Assembly (NCBI RefSeq): GCF_040581485.1
Contig: NC_090133.1
Location: forward strand, 9,114,001 to 9,178,000
Direction: 5' to 3'
Origin: Linepithema humile
Taxonomy: Eukaryota; Arthropoda; Insecta; Hymenoptera; Formicidae
DNA length: 64,000 nt
This document shows positions 12,650 to 26,100 of this stretch, piece after piece (the first letter of the stretch is position 1; every line of letters begins with the position of its first letter). The position numbers and the translations under genes are program-made. The notes beneath the pieces are model-generated. The model was given only the letters and a program-made list of their open reading frames with translations, did not search any database and was not told the DNA's origin.

Positions 12650-14190
12650 GTAAGTGCACCTTCGTCAATCGGAATTCGTCTATAGACTCTGAGACGTCAC
12701 GCGGAATTCAAGTTCGATAAGCAGCCTGAGCGCTCTCGTCAATTATGAAAGCATTCTACGTTATTCTATTAGGAAGAGCGTTTCGCTGCGTTATTTTTGC
12801 GAATAGTCGATAATAATAGTAAAACGAAAGATAATAACGCTTATTTTAAGACCGTAACGATCGTGAATGGGCGGATGTTGTTTTACGACTTCACATTTAT
12901 AGCTACATAAATTTCATTTCTTAATCATTATTTTATCAAAATTGAACTATAAATTCTTACTGTTAAAAGTATATTAAAATAGATTATTCTACAAAACATG
13001 TTTTTTATATCACGCACGCGTTCGCAGGATGGAAATTCAAGTTTTACGAAAAATTGAATCGCAAATTGATAATAAATCCGCCGTGACGTTTTCGCGAGAT
13101 AATAAATTTAAATTATGCAAATAATTAAATTGCACGTGTAAATAAGCACTTTACATAAAGCCTCATTGTTAGTGAGAACTTGTTATTAAAGTGTCATTCA
13201 ATCGGTCATTAATTATTCAAGCGATCTTCTGGAAAATTGCAGACTGCGCGATGCGTCTTTTAATAATTTGTATAAAATATGTTTACTAGCCGTCTTCCTC
13301 GTTTGTTTGCTTTCACCTTCAATAACGCAATAAAGTGTAATCGTCCGGAACGGTGATATCCTTGTTGGAAGAAAATACATTCTCTATTAGCGGTTTTAAT
13401 ACTTCCATAACACGATTTTAATTAACTCTTTTTCTTATTAAGAAAATTAATCACTTTGGATCTTTGAAATATTGCTCGTTAAATCATAAATCGCATTTAT
13501 CGAATTTTTATTCTATTTATTCTATATTTATTATGTTCACTAAATTTTTTATACTTATTCATTACTTTATGTATTTATTAATTTTTGAAATTAATTTAGA
13601 ATAAAATAATTAAATTTTTATGCAAAGCGTTCGTCGAGGATAAATTTGGGAAAAATCTAGTTTCTACGCGCGAATCGATTCTAGAGCATTTCGAGGTAAC
13701 TTTCGCTGTAATTGCGATAACGACTAATTATCATCGCGAGCGAAACGAAACCTGGCGAGGATTCGCAATCGAATTGAGCACAAAGCGCGAAACGCCTGTA
13801 ATTAGTTGACTATAGAATGCGCACGTGATTGCATAAATTTTCGCATTTGAAATTTGTTCATTCGCCAGAAAGATCTCGAGCAGATAAAAGCGCGAACGTG
13901 GATCTCGAAGCAGTAAATAGCAGTTTACGCTAATATCTATTCATCTTGTCTCAAAAATGTTCTTTTTTTCACTCTTTATATCGAAAAATCGTGTATATAT
14001 TTTCAGCGATGCTTTCAGAATTATTTATTTCTTTCTATTTATTTATTTTTTCATTAATAAAAAAAAGTGTTTTCGCCTGCGCTAATAAAATCGTAGAAGC
14101 CGATTCTCATGAATGTACAACATTTTTGTAGAAATATCGGTTTCTTTCGATAATTTTTATCAATCGTAAACTAATACGGCGTATCTCGCA
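12650..14190. other. AT-rich stretch, likely first kinesin intron
   Basis: Mostly AT-rich with no supportable coding frame. If the 12.65 kb donor is used, this is the intron to the acceptor at ~14,190. I see nothing else in it. Confidence 0.4.
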
Positions 14191-14199
14191 GGTTGACGG

Positions 14200-17100
14200 A
14201 TGGTGCTGGTGAAAAATCCATCTCCGAAGCGCGGCCCGAGCCCCCAACGAGAAAATGGGAAGAACCCGAAGTCGAAAGGACGAAAAGGAGGAGCTCGGGG
14301 CTCGCGCGGGAACAGTCCCAGCGATCAAACTGGTTCGCGAGGAAGTAGTCCGGGAAGGAACGGCGGCACCGACGCCAAGGGAAAGGGAAAAAGTGCGCTG
14401 CTGCATTCACGGGGCAACGAGTGAGTATATTCTCGCTTCCAGTTGCGTGTCGAAGGGGAAAGAACGCGTCGCGAAACCATCTAGATCGCATATACAGGGT
14501 GTCCCGAGCAACTGACACGTGTCTCTCGTCCAGAAAATTAATCTCATTCCTAATCTTAATTCTTAATCTTTGGCGTCTCGCGGTATAAAATCATACATGC
14601 GATCTAAGATAGCGATTAAAGTAAATTTAAAAAAAAATTACATTACAAACCAAGACGACAAATTAAATTTACTTAGTTCATTTATGTCAATTAAAATATG
14701 TAGAATATATAAATATTACATATACAAAATTAATATTAATTAATATATAAAATTATGTTATCGCGAGCGCAAGATATTGAGAATAAATATGTGAGAATTA
14801 TTTATAAACAAAATTCTCGATGGGATATATAACAATTCCGCCTGGGAATTAATTTCTTACATCAAAAAAAAAAAAAAAAAAAAAAAAAGTTAATTGTCAG
14901 AAGACTCGTATCAGCGACAAATTTATGAGCGATATTATCGCAAACTCGCATTGTCACGATATAAATATAATTGCCCTCTTTTGATATGTGTCAGGCTATC
15001 TTCGATAAAGTATCGACATTTTCTCGTCTCGTGAAAAACTCAAAGGACAACGTATTATTCGGTGCCTTCGAATTACCGCGACATAAATTCACCCAATCGA
15101 AATGACTAAGCATTGACATATCGATGCCGTCGGAAAAAGAAAATCAACGACAATAGGCAAACAAGTTGGAAATTGACAATTGCGCCTCGCACACGTCTCT
15201 CTTTCTCACAAATAAATTAAACTTATTACTGTGTAAAAAAAAAGCATTTGCGACAAAACCCACGGGTTTTGTTGAGTACGAAATGGAATAACGTATTGAT
15301 GATTTGTACAATCGCGAGGACGATAAACTTCAATGGAAAGGAAAAAAAGTTTCGACAATCGATCAATACGTGACAAGCTGAAATGACACACACAGACACA
15401 CATTAGCTTCGCGCAAATATTCGATGGAAAAGTAGACTTATATCGTGATTATCGGGAATATCGTGCTTTATCACTTTGATTTACGATAACATCGGAACGA
15501 TGATTGCAGAGCGAAATTAATAAACAGCGCGGAGATTGATATAACTTCTCAGAGAAATTGACAGTTCTAATCGATGCTTAGTATTTCACGTACGATTAGC
15601 GCTTGCGTTAAAATCGATTGTGCTTACGTAAGAGAAACCAGTCGAGAAAACCAATCAAAAATAACGAAAAAAATATATGCTTCGCTTCAAACTTCAAAAA
15701 TATTAAGCAAAATTATAAGCTTAAAAACAATGCATAATTTCTGTCTACACATTGTATTTTCTACACTTTATACGTAGAATACAAATTATTTTTATTGTCT
15801 GCAAAAAAAATTTAATATTTTTACGGCTATTCGCGGTTTAATGTCGTAAAAGCGCGCTATTGCGCCACTGCTCGATCAATTTGCGGTATCGCGAGAAAAA
15901 ATTAAACGACAGGAAAGATTGGCCTAGCTGGAAATCGTTCGGAAGATCTAGGACAAAGATGACACATGATGCGGCCATTAAGAAAGACAATAACTCGCAG
16001 GTTTGCTGCTTGTATTCAATTTTACGCAGGGCTGCTTGTGTAAGCCTCGTGCTGTTGATATGAAAAACAACTTACACGTGTGACGACGCGCATTTCCGGC
16101 ATCATAGACTTCACCTTGTTTATTGATTGCGGGACCACGCAACTTTTTTCTCCTCAGAACCGACATAATTTCATATTTTACTTTGCAAAATGTTGCATTA
16201 TGTGTTGCGCGGTAGAAAAAAAAACACTATTTCGTAATATCACTCATTTATTCTGCATTTATTTCTTCGATTTGCACGAATTGTATTGAAAATGCAATCT
16301 CTGAACAAAATTGAATTATTCAGTTTGATGTGTAAATTACTTTCGATAAACTGTTTTTAATAAAAAGAAATGTATATTTAAACCGCATAGAAATATTGTA
16401 AGAACACTCGCAAGCCCCGAGCATGTTTTTCGATTTTCCGATTACAAAAAATATATCACGCAAACCGCAATAATAAATCTAAATATTTCATGAAATGTCG
16501 CCGCATTACCGACACCCGGTCGCGCGACAATACTTATTTTACAGTCCTGAATTTACAGTCGACACGCGACTGTATTTGTATAACAGTTTGCGCGTCAATT
16601 TAATCTCATCTGCTTTCCTGACCATGAAAACTCAGCTCCATCATCGCGGAGTGTAAATACTGTCGCGAAATGTATACAAAGTGAATCATGATGAAAAACA
16701 GAACGAGTGTCTCTCTCGAGGATGTAAAAAAAATATCGAGGATATGAAAAAAAACTCGACGACGTAAAAAAATCTACAACTCGTTGCCAAGATTTCGAAA
16801 GACAAAATTAAACATAATTCCTTGCAAACCTATCAAAATCAATAATTTGGTGTTTTTTTTTAAATGGAATTATTACATTTCTACATATTGCAACTAATAT
16901 TTGCAATAAATACAATACATCGTAGTATTGTTTTAAAATTAAGATTAAAAAATCTCAGCGTCAAAAAATAAATTTTTCTTTCTATTTAAAGTTATTTGAT
17001 TTAATTTGCGTTCAATTTTGACAAATCTGCAGCTTCTGAAGTATCGTTTCGCGTATTTTCTTCAATGTTTGAATCTAAATAAAGATATTTAGTGCTCTAT

Positions 17101-20100
17101 TCCTGGTATCTCGTTTTATGTCTAATAAAATAAAAAAAAAGTACATGAGTGACACATGGAGATATTTACACTTGTACACGAGACGGTCATCGCGATACCG
17201 ACAGTAAGAACTGAGAGGTCGCATAGCAAGGTCCCGCAATCGATAGGCGGTATCAAACTATACCATAAATGTGCGTACATCCATTGTGCCGCCCACATAT
17301 GCGTACGTTAATTAATATCACGATGAAGACAAGAAAGAATAATGAGTCTCGAGGCAAACCGAGGGATTTTTATGACGACCGAGTCTCTTAAAAACGACGT
17401 TAAAGCGCGCGATGGCATTCACGTGCAGCGCGATGATTATTAAAATGATAACTCGTTTTGTACGTGACTCATGTATTGGGCAAATAATGAGACTCACAAA
17501 TCAGACAAATCAAGAATTAAACTAATATATATGAAATATTGCATTTCGAAAGTTTTAATATTACGGAAACTTATAAAATATGCATTTTATGTTGAAGTAG
17601 TATAATTTTCTTTACAAAAACGTGTTTCAATTTGTATAGAAATCTGCAAAATTGTGAGATAATTTTTCATTCGGAGAAACGCTTCGACAAACGTTACCGA
17701 ACTACACACAGAAAAATATCATTCTATTGCTAAGAAAAGTAATTACTCGGCTTACTTTTCTTTTTTTAAGTAACAATTATCTTTAATAAAGAATATTTTC
17801 TTGATAATAGTCTTAAAATATACTTATCACAAATTTTTGATAAACTCATTATCATATACTCAAAAGAAGTAATTATTTTTTGGTGAAGAATATTATAAAA
17901 TTGTATCGAAGAAAAGTCAGATTTGGTTAATTTAATAAGCAAATAGAATTCTTTTTTAAATTTAATATTCTTGATTAAAGTATTAAACTTACTAGGATCA
18001 AAATATATTTTGAATAAATTTGATGCTTATGATGAACTTACGATAGATTTGCGGATATATGAACTTATAAAATACTTAAAACAAGTAATATTTACTTAAA
18101 TACAGTATGTATTTTTCTGTGTGTATTTTAATTTAAAAAAATCGTTGATATCATTGATAGAAATTTCCTGTTGAAACACAAGACTCGCGTAGTCGCAACA
18201 AGAGAAATGACTTTTTCACAGAATCGCTGATTTGTGCGATCGATTAAACGATTCGATATTTATCAGCATCGATTTCGAATCGGCTCGTTCCCGGAGATGC
18301 GGCACAGTGCGGCCGCAATGAAAAAGGAATCGCGCCTGAACCGCGCGGCCAAACACGCGAACACGACTCGATGCACTTCGATCAGGCCTCGTGAATTATG
18401 AGAGCTGGCCGCACACGATTAGAGGTCAATCGAACGATTGACTGAGCATTTCCGCATCGGACGCTCGCCATCGCGTATTCATGAAATGCCGTTAATTTGC
18501 GGAATTAGATCGACGATTGCGTTTAATAATAGAACCAGCAGTAACCGTAGACGCAATGATAATATAACTGCAATTCCTACGACATTCTATCTACATCGTT
18601 AATTATGGAAGTCGATCGATCACACGGAGATCTACAGGGTGATTTTTAATTATGCAAAATAAGTAACAGCGCGTCATATTCTGTCTTCACAGATAATTAC
18701 TTCTAATAACGATGAAATATGAAACCTCTCTAGATTTGAGAAATGATAAATAATAGTTATTTCTCTTTTCTCGCTTCAAGTGGACAAAACAAGAAAAAAA
18801 TAATGCTTCAAAAATTTTTATCACACGAATAAATTTGTATATATAAGATCGTGTTTAATAATTATTTTTACAATTTTATCGTTTACTCGTTCGTGTAGAA
18901 CAATTTATTTATCTAAAAGGAATAAAACTAATAGCGATGTATATCGCGGAGATAACGTCGTTACGTGCTTTCAGGGTTGGTAGCATCGAAAAATTGGTGG
19001 ACGGCGATAGGCGGATAATCGCGACCAAGCATCTGCTTCCAGAAAACAACATAAATGTCGTCGTCAGGTATTTGACTCGACTCGTTCTAATATTAGTCCG
19101 ATTGAAATGAACTCGATTCCGTTACAACAATACCTACCCCCCCTTTTTTCAGAGTGCGTCCGCTCAGCAATAAGGAAATTAAAGCCGGCGACGAAATGGC
19201 CGTGCAATTTCCTGGCGACGGGCAAATATACGTAAGTGCGACAAATTGAATCGTCCCGAAAATGACAACGGCATAGTTTTCTCGCGATGAAATCAGCACG
19301 ATTCCTCCTCACTTATTTTTCTTCGCTTTCTAATCTATTATCGATAACAAGAGGCAGCCGTCTCGGAGCGAAACACCCAATGTTATTCTTTACAGTGCGA
19401 TGCGGTTTCGAGCAGCGGCGACAAGAAGCCAAAAGTGTTTTCTTACAACGTCGTTTTCGAACCGAATGCCACGCAGGAGGACATCCTGCAGTACACTGGC
19501 ATTAAGAATCTCATCGAGATGGCGGTGGAAGGCTTCAGCTGCACCGCGTTCTGCTACGGGCAGACCGGAAGTGGCAAAACGCATACTCTGACTGGACCTC
19601 CGAGACTCGTAAGCGAAGAAAGACACCGTTTTTCCACACTTCGGATTCTTTTAGCGCTCTTTTTTCATTAATATTTTAACGGTTTTCGAGTCGAACAACT
19701 TGAATCGAGACTGTTCTTGGGCGCTTCGAAGCTATAATGTTACTTCCCGGGAGAAAACGTCGAAGTTTAAAATTACTTAAAGTTTCTTTCAATGGCGCCG
19801 CATGTGCATAAGACAATAGGATACGTAAAACGTATGGTGACGTTAACGATCGATAGCTACGTATTCAGTGGGAAGGTTAAAATTGATCGTCTTTTGTAGA
19901 TAAGATAATACGACGCGTCTAAGTCATGTGTAATATTGTCTCTCGCAACCGAACAAACGCGCCTTTGTATATTCGATGTGTCAAGTTTGCATAAAAGAAA
20001 TGCGGACGGTTAAAAAAAGTTCAGAAAGCGTCTCTCTGCAAACGAGACTGCGAAAATCACACCAATCTGCGCTTTTTCAAGCATCATGAAATTTCAACCT

Positions 20101-23100
20101 TTTAGAATATAATGATTGTGGAATAGAAAATCTTGAATGAATAATATCGCTTGAAATAATTAGCGAATCATTAATTTTAATATATGTTTAATCAGATAAA
20201 ATATGAAGAGTAATGTTGTTGCAAAATTAAGTCAGTCAAGTTGTTATTATTAAATAATTGAAGTCAAATCTATTTACTTTTGTATACATGTCGGGCTTTT
20301 ATATTTGTAAGTTAATGGAATCATTTGACAGTTCGACAAGATGGATCCGTACTCGGAGGACCACGGTTTGGTCTTCCGTTCCTTCGTCTACCTGTTTAAA
20401 GTCCTTCAAGAACACGAGAAGTGCAATTTCGTGCTAAAAGCTTCCTTTCTGGAAATCTACAATGAGAAGGTCAGTCCGCCTTTAAAATAAATTGTTCTTT
20501 CTGAGTTTTATGTAAAGCAAAATAAGCGATTATTGCCGTAAACAAGTCTTCTTTCATTTTATACAAATAAAATTCGTAAGCGAGTTTTTATAGAAAAATT
20601 TAATAAAAAAATAGGTGATAGATCTCTTAAATCCCGGAACTTCGAGAAAACCGCTGGCGGTTCGCTGGAGTAAAAAAACACGCGGATTCTTCGTCGAGAA
20701 TTTGTTCACGGTGGAATGCGAAGAACTGGACGATCTTCTGGCTGTTCTCGAAGAAGGTGAGAGAAAAAAGTGATTTTACGAAGAAGCTGCAAGTTTCTAC
20801 TTCGCGAATATTTCCATCGTTTGACATTATAACGATTAAAATATTATACATTAATTATTTTTATTGGTTTTCCAACGTTCTCCGTTAATTTATTAACAAT
20901 TTTATTCATGCGAGATGCTCGGAGACATCTTAATTTTGTTAAAATTAATTATTTAAATAGATATAGTGGTAGGAGGATCTCAAGCCCAAGTAGATCGTAT
21001 TTCTTGATATATATTTTTTATTACACCAATGTTAGAACAAACGTTTCGGCTGATCATTCAACCATCTTCAGTGTTCCTTTTAATCTGTACTTAAAACTAT
21101 GTTAATTCAATTCACCATTATTGAGGTCTATACTAGTGATCACTTATGTGATTGTGAGAAATTGCAGTTGCGGTGTTAATCTCAAGTCACCATGTTCTCA
21201 ACTGTCCATTTAAATTAACTATTTAAATTTAAATAAAAATTTAAATTTAAATTTAAATTAGTTATTTAAATTTAATAACTTGAAGTTTAGGCTCGCAAAT
21301 TTCAAAACGATGGAATAGCAGGAGGATCTCAACCAAAGAAGATTGTGATTCTTGATATCTATTATTGATATTATTAATTAAATTTGTTTTAACTTTGTCA
21401 AGAATAATAATGTTTTTGCAGGAATGAGAAATAGATCTATCGGTACGCACAATATGAATGAATATTCCAGCAGGAGCCACTCGATTCTGACTGTATATAT
21501 CACCTCCGAACAAGCGGTAAGCAAATACGATGGGTCGCGCTTATCACATATATTTCCCCGGGGAGCAAATCTCTAAAACAAAAGCACCCAACATTTCAAG
21601 ATAATCAAACACTAAAAATAGCGTCGAATTTTACAGTGAAAATCAATTTTGTCCAATTTGTTTTCTCTTCTTGTCGCGCGATTAATTAAATTAATTTATA
21701 ACAAAGATTGAAATAAGTTTCTTTCGTAGATGGAGAATGGCGTATTCATCTCGAAGCAAGGCAAAATCAATTTCGTCGATCTTGCCGGAAGCGAGATGAC
21801 GAAGAAGACTCAGAGCGAGGGCAAAACCTTGGAAGAGGCGAATAACATCAACAAGAGTCTGATGGTGTTAGGTAAAGCCAGTCTCTCATTCATCAACAAT
21901 TATCCACGATATTTTCCAAGAGTTTAAAAAATATTTTTTTTTCCTTCAAACAAAGCTCGTTAAACGCTGTAAAACTGAAGCTCGTTGGAAGCGCGATTTT
22001 TACACGCAATAATCTAATCCCGACGCGCGATGCAAGCAATTCGCGTCACATTCGGCGCTCCATTTTGCTATAAAGTGGCAATAATGATTAATTTATGAAC
22101 AGGAAATTGCATTAGATCTTGACTTTGAAATTGCGATGCGTCTATTATTTAGAATAGCTGAAGATCGATAGATGGATGGACTATTAAGTTATTGACATGT
22201 GAAAAGTGACGTGCCCCGCGTACTTCCCGCCTATGGAAAATAATCGATGAACTTTTTATACTTCGCGATTACGGCCGCTAAATAAAACAAGGAAGTTTTC
22301 GCGAACACAATTTTGCTAATAGCGGCGACAAAATTACGGAAATTTTCTCTCACACGTTTGATTTTTATCGATTGTGTAAATGTCGTTTGCGCTCGCGCAG
22401 GATACTGCATCGCTTCCTTGAGCGATGGGAAACGAAAAGGAGGCCACATCCCTTATCGGGACAGCAAATTGACGAAGCTTTTAGCCGATAGCCTCGCCGG
22501 AAATGGCGTCACATTGATGGTGAGTAGATAATCGGGATTTCGTAACGATTTTTCCAAAATCGATATCGCGATCGACGCTAGCGTATTTCTGCGGACACTT
22601 ATCGCCCGCGCAACACGTACGCGATGAATGTTAATACATTACGACAACAATCCACCTTGGATTGCTAATGACATTTTACGCCAAACATTTCTTAAAAAGA
22701 CTAATGGATTAAAAAGAATCGGTAGACGAGGTAAAATTAGAAATAAATTACACAAAAACTTGACTTCCTAATCGTTGAGAATAGAAAGAGAATTTATTAT
22801 GGAGCGAATTCAAATTATTCTTCTTCAATTTGCAAGAAATCGATTACAATTACTTGGTTTGAAAAAAGAAATTAATAAATAAATTCTTAGCCTTTCAGAC
22901 CGCTTGAGTTTCGTAAAGAATTCTAATTTTGTCTTAACGATAATTAATTTATTTTGTCCAGATCGCCTGCGTTTCGCCGGCTCGTTCGAACGCCAACGAG
23001 ACCTTGAACACCTTGCGATACGCCGCGAGAGCCAAAAAGATTTCTACGAAACCCATTATAGTGATGGTAAACACAGTTGCTTCGAGCAAATTCCAAATCT

Positions 23101-26100
23101 TCGAAGAAATACGTTTTCGAAACGTGTGCCTTATTTTCAGGATCCACGCGAAGCTCTGATCCTCAGCCTGAAGCGAGAGGTGGGAGCTCTTCAGACCGAG
23201 AATGAGCACCTGAGGATGACTCTTCATCTCAATGAGACTCAAAATATAATCCGTAGCGAATCGAAAAGTATGAATCGCAACTTTTCAACACACTCGTTAA
23301 TATCTTTGTGTATCGATAACGTTAAACGCAAAAAATTATTTAAATCCACGGATTGTTCGTCAAATTAAAAGAAATTAGCGTGTAGAATTTCGTTCTACAA
23401 AAAATATTTAAAAGGAATCGAAGTTTTCATATACTTGAAGAGAATCAAGCAGTTTGATAAATTGTCAAAATACACAAATAACGTTCTAATAATACAGTAA
23501 AAGTAATTGAGAAGCTTTTCAATCAATTTCTCATTTCGAAGATTGAGAATTCGACTCTGTGGTTTTGTTTTGCCGTCACTCTCGCTAATTGATCGCTGAA
23601 TTTTTAAGCCGAACGAATACCCGTCACACCGCCACCGGTCGACTTCGATAAATTGGCCGAGATGGACACCTCGGAACTGAGCCAATTGATTCACGCGTAC
23701 ATCACCGAGAACGAGGCGTTGCGCCGCGAGAACGCCGAGCTCTACGCCACGCGGGACCAGGTGATACGAGACCAGGAACTCGTTTGTCGGGAAAACGAAA
23801 GATTGCTCAAGAAACTCGAAGACGTGAATTCGTAAGCCCATACGATATTTTTCAGCACAAGTGTTAAAGATAAATACACGCTGTTTTGTGCTTGAATTTT
23901 AAAAAATATCTCACACAGTTATACGTTTTTTAAAATATCACCCAATTTTATACTTTCAAGAGACATAAATTTTTAATAATATCCCGCGCGGAGGAGAAAG
24001 GAAAGAAATCAGAAGGGAAGGAAAAAAAGGAAGGAAGTCACAAAGACAAAGAAAAAGAAAGAAAAGACAGGGCAATCAGTTAAAATAAATAAATATATAA
24101 AATAAAAGCTAAAGCCAAAGAATTGAATGTTCAAAGTTTAAAGTTCAAAGTTTATTTAAGAGTTTATTAAAGAGTATATTTAAGAGTTTATTTCAGAATT
24201 GATTAAGAGTTGATTAAAAGTTGATTAAAAGTTGAGTTGATCTGCGAGAGATTAGATTAGAGATCCTTAGAATGGAGGATAGAATTCAACAGCAAATTAG
24301 ATTTAGATTTAGTTCAGATGTAGATTTAAGATTTAGAATTTTAGGATTTAAGTTTAAATAAAAGTTTGTAAGTAGAAAGCTGGTAGAAAGCTTGTAAGAG
24401 AGGAGCCAAGATGTTTTGTTTGGTATTATATTGTATTATAATTTATATTTTTGTACTAAAGAAAGAATGTATGATGTACCGGAAGCCATCCTAAGGCAAG
24501 GATTAAATAAAATAAATAAAATAAATAAAATAAATAATAATATTCCGCGCATTTTATATTCGAAATACATTTTACGAAATTAACAGTACAATATTCGAAT
24601 TAAATTTTTCTTTATCTTGTGCATTTCGTATTTTGTTATTTAATCTTTTCCAAGCTTGTCAACATTTTGTATGTATTACGTTTTCATGCAAATTCTTATA
24701 ACTTTTTCACAGGGTGTGCTGTCGATCGCCGATAATACCAGCGAGACCTTCCTATTCGGCGGAATTATTGAATGAAAATAATGAAGACATACCTGGTGCG
24801 ACCAACATCTGGATGAATCCGAACGCTGCTCCCAGTCCGGTGTACTCCTTTTCGAAGGTGCGATTAAAATGCATCTGGAATGTATAATGATAACACGTTA
24901 GCGATGCCGACTTTTATATGTACACGATGCTCGAGATACGCTATCGCAAAATACATTTCTTAATCGTATAAAATATCATTCCTGCAGTATACGATCAATA
25001 GCGGACTGTACAACAGATCAGCCGGCAGTATGCCGGAAAAAGTATTGAAGGAGCTTGACAAGCGTAGAATCGTCGGCAGTTACAATAACATCGCTGAAGC
25101 GTACAAGGACAAAAGCAGTCATCGACGGCACAACTCGTGGGACAACAGCAATCGGCCTATGATCAGCCCGGAGCAGAGAATCTCTCCGGTAGATATAAAT
25201 CAGTAAGTAATCGTAATCTCTCTTAATTTTCAATTCTAATCGAATACATTTTTGAATATTTTTTGCTATTATTGTATAATCATTTTTTTTTTAATGGTAG
25301 CGTTTTCAAAAAGTCATAATGTATTACAATAATTTCATATTTTATATATTGAATCTGTTTTCTAAAAAGCTTAACTAAAGTTCGAGTGAATGTATACTGA
25401 ATGTGAATGTGTAATGAACAAAATTTAATACTATACATACAAGCAATTTACATTGAATTATTGTACCGTTATGTCAAACATGGTATCTAAACGCAACCAT
25501 ATTATTGTACTTCCTTCGTATTTCTATCAAATAATATCTAATCAATCTTATATAAATCTGTTTTACACTTGCGAGACACAAAAATTCTACACCTGATATT
25601 CTATCTTTTGTATTTCGAAAAGACAAGAGCTCTCCATCCGAGCTTAGGGACACTTTAATCGCTCTTCGAGATACCATGTTTGACACTCGCCGCCTGTACG
25701 TCTCGAGCACGAGCAAAGCCGGCTAAACTAACCAAAGACACACGCGGTGACAGTCAAGGTCGAAGGACGACCTTGCGGCGCACCTCGACGGTACCTGAGG
25801 AGGGCAAGCCTCCGCCGTTGAGGCCGAGCGACCGGCCGCCCGCCGCGGATGACGCCGCCGCCACCGAGATGCCCGCCGAGCAATCTAACGGATCGCCCGA
25901 TTCGATCCTGAGCGGTCCCCTCGATGTGGGTGGCAATTCGGCCCCCGACACCGCGGAATCGGTTGCCCCCACCGTCCCCTTCCCGCCGATATCGCACTCG
26001 CCGTCGTCGTTCGTGACGCCGGAACCGGAACCGCGCAAGTCGCAATCGCGGGCCAACAACGGCAAGAAGGGCGCCGAAGGAAGGATCAAGGACGAGCAGC

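Noticed and set aside
12090..12653. 187-codon plus-strand frame treated as a protein
   Set aside because: No family match, and when spliced from the donor at 12,650 to the next exon the frame hits a stop and does not enter the kinesin. Kept only as a possible 5' UTR exon.
14497..14520. ACAGGGTGTCCCG fragment resembling a transposon terminus
   Set aside because: No inverted partner, target duplication or coding remnant was found nearby.
22904..23368. 154-codon plus-strand frame over kinesin exons 10-11
   Set aside because: It reads exon 10 in the wrong frame and runs through the intron; only its middle part (exon 11) is real.
25659..25753. Extension of the last kinesin exon leftward to 25,659
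   Set aside because: No acceptor there fits phase 2 of the strong donor at 25,203, and part of this stretch belongs to the inverted-repeat element.
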